Both the position numbers and the translations under genes were made by a program. Shown here piece after piece: positions 15,088 through 16,118 of a DNA stretch of 16,118 nucleotides. The DNA is from Avoscillospira_A sp052117125. Its GTDB lineage: Bacteria; Bacillota; Clostridia; Oscillospirales; Oscillospiraceae. The stretch covers positions 1-16,118 of the forward strand of contig NZ_JBQKJT010000033.1 in assembly GCF_052117125.1 (NCBI RefSeq), read 5' to 3'. The notes beneath the pieces are model-generated. The model was not told the DNA's origin, made no database searches, and saw nothing but the letters and a program-made list of their open reading frames with translations. Within the stretch, counting starts at the first letter, position 1; every line of letters begins with the position of its first letter.

Positions 15088-15666
15088 ATGCAGATCGATG
15101 CGTTACGCCGGAAGATTGCCGACCGGCTCTCCACCCTGTCCGACGAACAGGTGGAAGCCCTTTGGGAGTATATGCAGATTTTGACGGCCGCCGACGGCGA
15201 CCCTCTGGAAAACAGCAACAAGTATCTGACGTTTTTTTGCTGCGATCAGGTGTTCGGCATGAACATCCGTCAGGTGGTGCAGATCATCGGCATTCCACCC
15301 ATTACGCCGCTGCCGGAATCCTCCGCGTATTTGCGGGGAGTGGCCGCTGTCCGGGACGAGATGATTCCGGCGGTGGATTTGCGGGTCCGCCTGGGCCGGG
15401 ACCCGGTGGTGGACAGCGGCAAAAGCTGCATGGTGGTCACCAATGTCCAGGACCGTTCCATCGGCATTCTGGTGGACGCCATCAGCAATGTGGAGACCAT
15501 TCTGCCGGAGGAGATCTGCCCGCCGCCCCGTCAGGACGGGCACAATGCCGACTATGTGACCGGTATTGTCAAGCGGAATGCGGTCATCCTGCTGGTGGAT
15601 GTGAACGCTTTGCTGACGGCGGGGGATTTGGATTTGCTCCATATGCCCGCCTCTGCCCTGGGCTAA
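15088..15666 (+). CDS. cheW: CheW-like chemotaxis adaptor
   Basis: It encodes 192 residues from ATG 15088, with AAGGAG (15074-15079) 8 nt upstream. A helical N-terminal extension of about 42 residues (DEQVEALWEYMQ) precedes one CheW domain. Typical positions are YLTFFCCDQVFGMNIRQVVQ (first strand), ITPLPESSAYLRGVAAVRDE (with VRDE where most CheW have N-(L/I)-RG), MIPAVDLRVRLG and GILVDAISNVETILPEE. CheW links receptors to the CheA kinase under the membrane. It follows the split MCP in the same direction with only a hairpin between, so the two probably share the sigma-D-like promoter and act as a receptor-adaptor pair. The extension is longer than in classical CheW (about 150-160 residues in all). 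Confidence 0.9.
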   Translation: MQIDALRRKIADRLSTLSDEQVEALWEYMQILTAADGDPLENSNKYLTFFCCDQVFGMNIRQVVQIIGIPPITPLPESSAYLRGVAAVRDEMIPAVDLRVRLGRDPVVDSGKSCMVVTNVQDRSIGILVDAISNVETILPEEICPPPRQDGHNADYVTGIVKRNAVILLVDVNALLTAGDLDLLHMPASALG

Positions 15667-15722
15667 GGGCCTCCACCGGAACGCTGTCCGGTCCGGTATT
15701 CCCTATATCCCTATACAACTGC

Positions 15723-15763
15723 ACACCGGCATCCATCAAACGATGGATGCCGGTGTCAGTCTG
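15723..15763 (+). terminator. Terminator after cheW
   Basis: A perfect 15-bp stem (15723-15737 with 15742-15756) closes on AAAC and is followed by the weakly T-rich CAGTCTG. It lies 57 bp after the cheW stop and abuts the insertion sequence; the element may have replaced part of the original T tail. Confidence 0.7.
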
Positions 15764-15764
15764 T

Positions 15765-16118
15765 CGAAAAAGTCCAGTTTAGGCTGGGCTTTTTCGTTTG
15801 TAAGAGGTATAATAGCAGCAGGTGGTGAGAAAGATGCTGGAACGTGGGAAGATGGATCGCAATGTGATAGAGATGGTGGAAATAGATAGCCTGGTACCAG
15901 AGGGGCATCTGCTGAGGAAGATAGATAAGGCAATAGATTTCAATCATCTGTATGAAATGGTGGAGCCATTATACTGTGAGGACAACGGCAGGCCAAGTGT
16001 AGACCCAGTGGTGCTGTTCAAAATAGTACTGATCCAGCATCTATATGGATTGCCGTCCCTTCGGCGGACGGCGGAGGAGGTAAGCTTAAATATGGCCTAC
16101 CGCTGGTTTTTGGGGTAC
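15765..16118 (+). mobile_element. Left end of an IS1182-like insertion sequence (runs off the window)
   Basis: The element is identified by its transposase. Its left end appears to be near 15761-15766, where a 13-bp hairpin (15765-15777 with 15784-15796, one T-G pair) with a T5 run lies between the cheW terminator and the transposase. Hairpins near the ends of insertion sequences often block transcription entering from outside. A TATAAT at 15808-15813 may be the transposase -10. The exact terminal repeat and target duplication cannot be fixed because the right end is missing. Confidence 0.7.
15834..16118 (+). CDS. IS1182 family transposase (DUF772 N-terminus), partial
   Basis: The frame is open from ATG 15834 to the window edge, giving 95 residues. 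The sequence VEIDSLVPEGHLLRKIDKAI, followed by FNHLYEMVEPLYCEDNGRPS, then DPVVLFKIVLIQHLYGLPSL and a YRWFLGY, is the DUF772 helix-rich N-terminal domain of IS1182/IS5-group DDE transposases. The catalytic core lies outside. Codon use is more AT-rich (many ATA and GGA codons) than in the chromosomal genes around it, which fits an incoming element. Confidence 0.9.
   Translation, partial: MLERGKMDRNVIEMVEIDSLVPEGHLLRKIDKAIDFNHLYEMVEPLYCEDNGRPSVDPVVLFKIVLIQHLYGLPSLRRTAEEVSLNMAYRWFLGY

Overview
This 16.1 kb window is GC-rich bacterial DNA with short intergenic gaps, strong Shine-Dalgarno sites (AGGAGG type) and GntR/YtrA-type, SLH-type and chemotaxis genes. That suggests a motile, high-GC Gram-positive gut Clostridia member (Oscillospiraceae-like). 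The taxonomy is inference; no rRNA or other marker gene is present.

Layout. (1) 1-1118 is mobile-element debris: the end of an unidentified small acidic protein, a very strong terminator, then a chimeric ORF joining the N-terminus of an integrative-element DUF3991/toprim-type protein to the C-terminal two thirds of a calcineurin-like metallophosphoesterase. (2) 1119-5590 holds a regulatory gap with a bidirectional terminator and a 1323-residue secreted protein: signal peptide, transglutaminase-like Cys-His-Asp domain, beta-helix-like and Ig-like segments, chitobiase C-terminal-like domain, 8 x 30 bp Gly/Ser/Asp linker, SLH repeats. A TGA interrupts its last SLH repeat 17 residues early. (3) 5691-9393 has a convergent Dabb-family gene and, divergent from it, an autoregulated-looking GntR(YtrA)-ABC ATPase-DUF6449 permease operon in which every junction overlaps. 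(4) 9408-12298 is a two-gene operon of an FGGY carbohydrate kinase and a phosphohexomutase, overlapping by 4 bp and closed by a strong terminator. (5) 12320-12888 contains a decayed tyrosine-recombinase fragment, an AT-rich stretch, a sigma-D-like motility promoter and a hairpin-bearing leader. (6) 12889-15666 encodes a dCache-type methyl-accepting chemotaxis protein, split by an in-frame TAG where the family has Gln, followed by a CheW adaptor. (7) From about 15765 to the window end is the left end of an IS1182-like insertion sequence with the transposase N-terminus.

Functional reading. The ABC operon probably handles export or envelope stress under its own repressor. The kinase and mutase probably feed a sugar into a phosphosugar pool. 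The MCP and CheW form a receptor-adaptor pair expressed with motility genes. The most unusual feature is two independent nonsense changes (CGA to TGA and CAG to TAG, both C-to-T) in the two large surface or sensory genes, in a genome that uses TAG and TGA as ordinary stops. I did not find a clearly new defence or biosynthetic system; the best candidates for follow-up are the interrupted receptor, the chimeric element/phosphoesterase ORF and the kinase-mutase pair.
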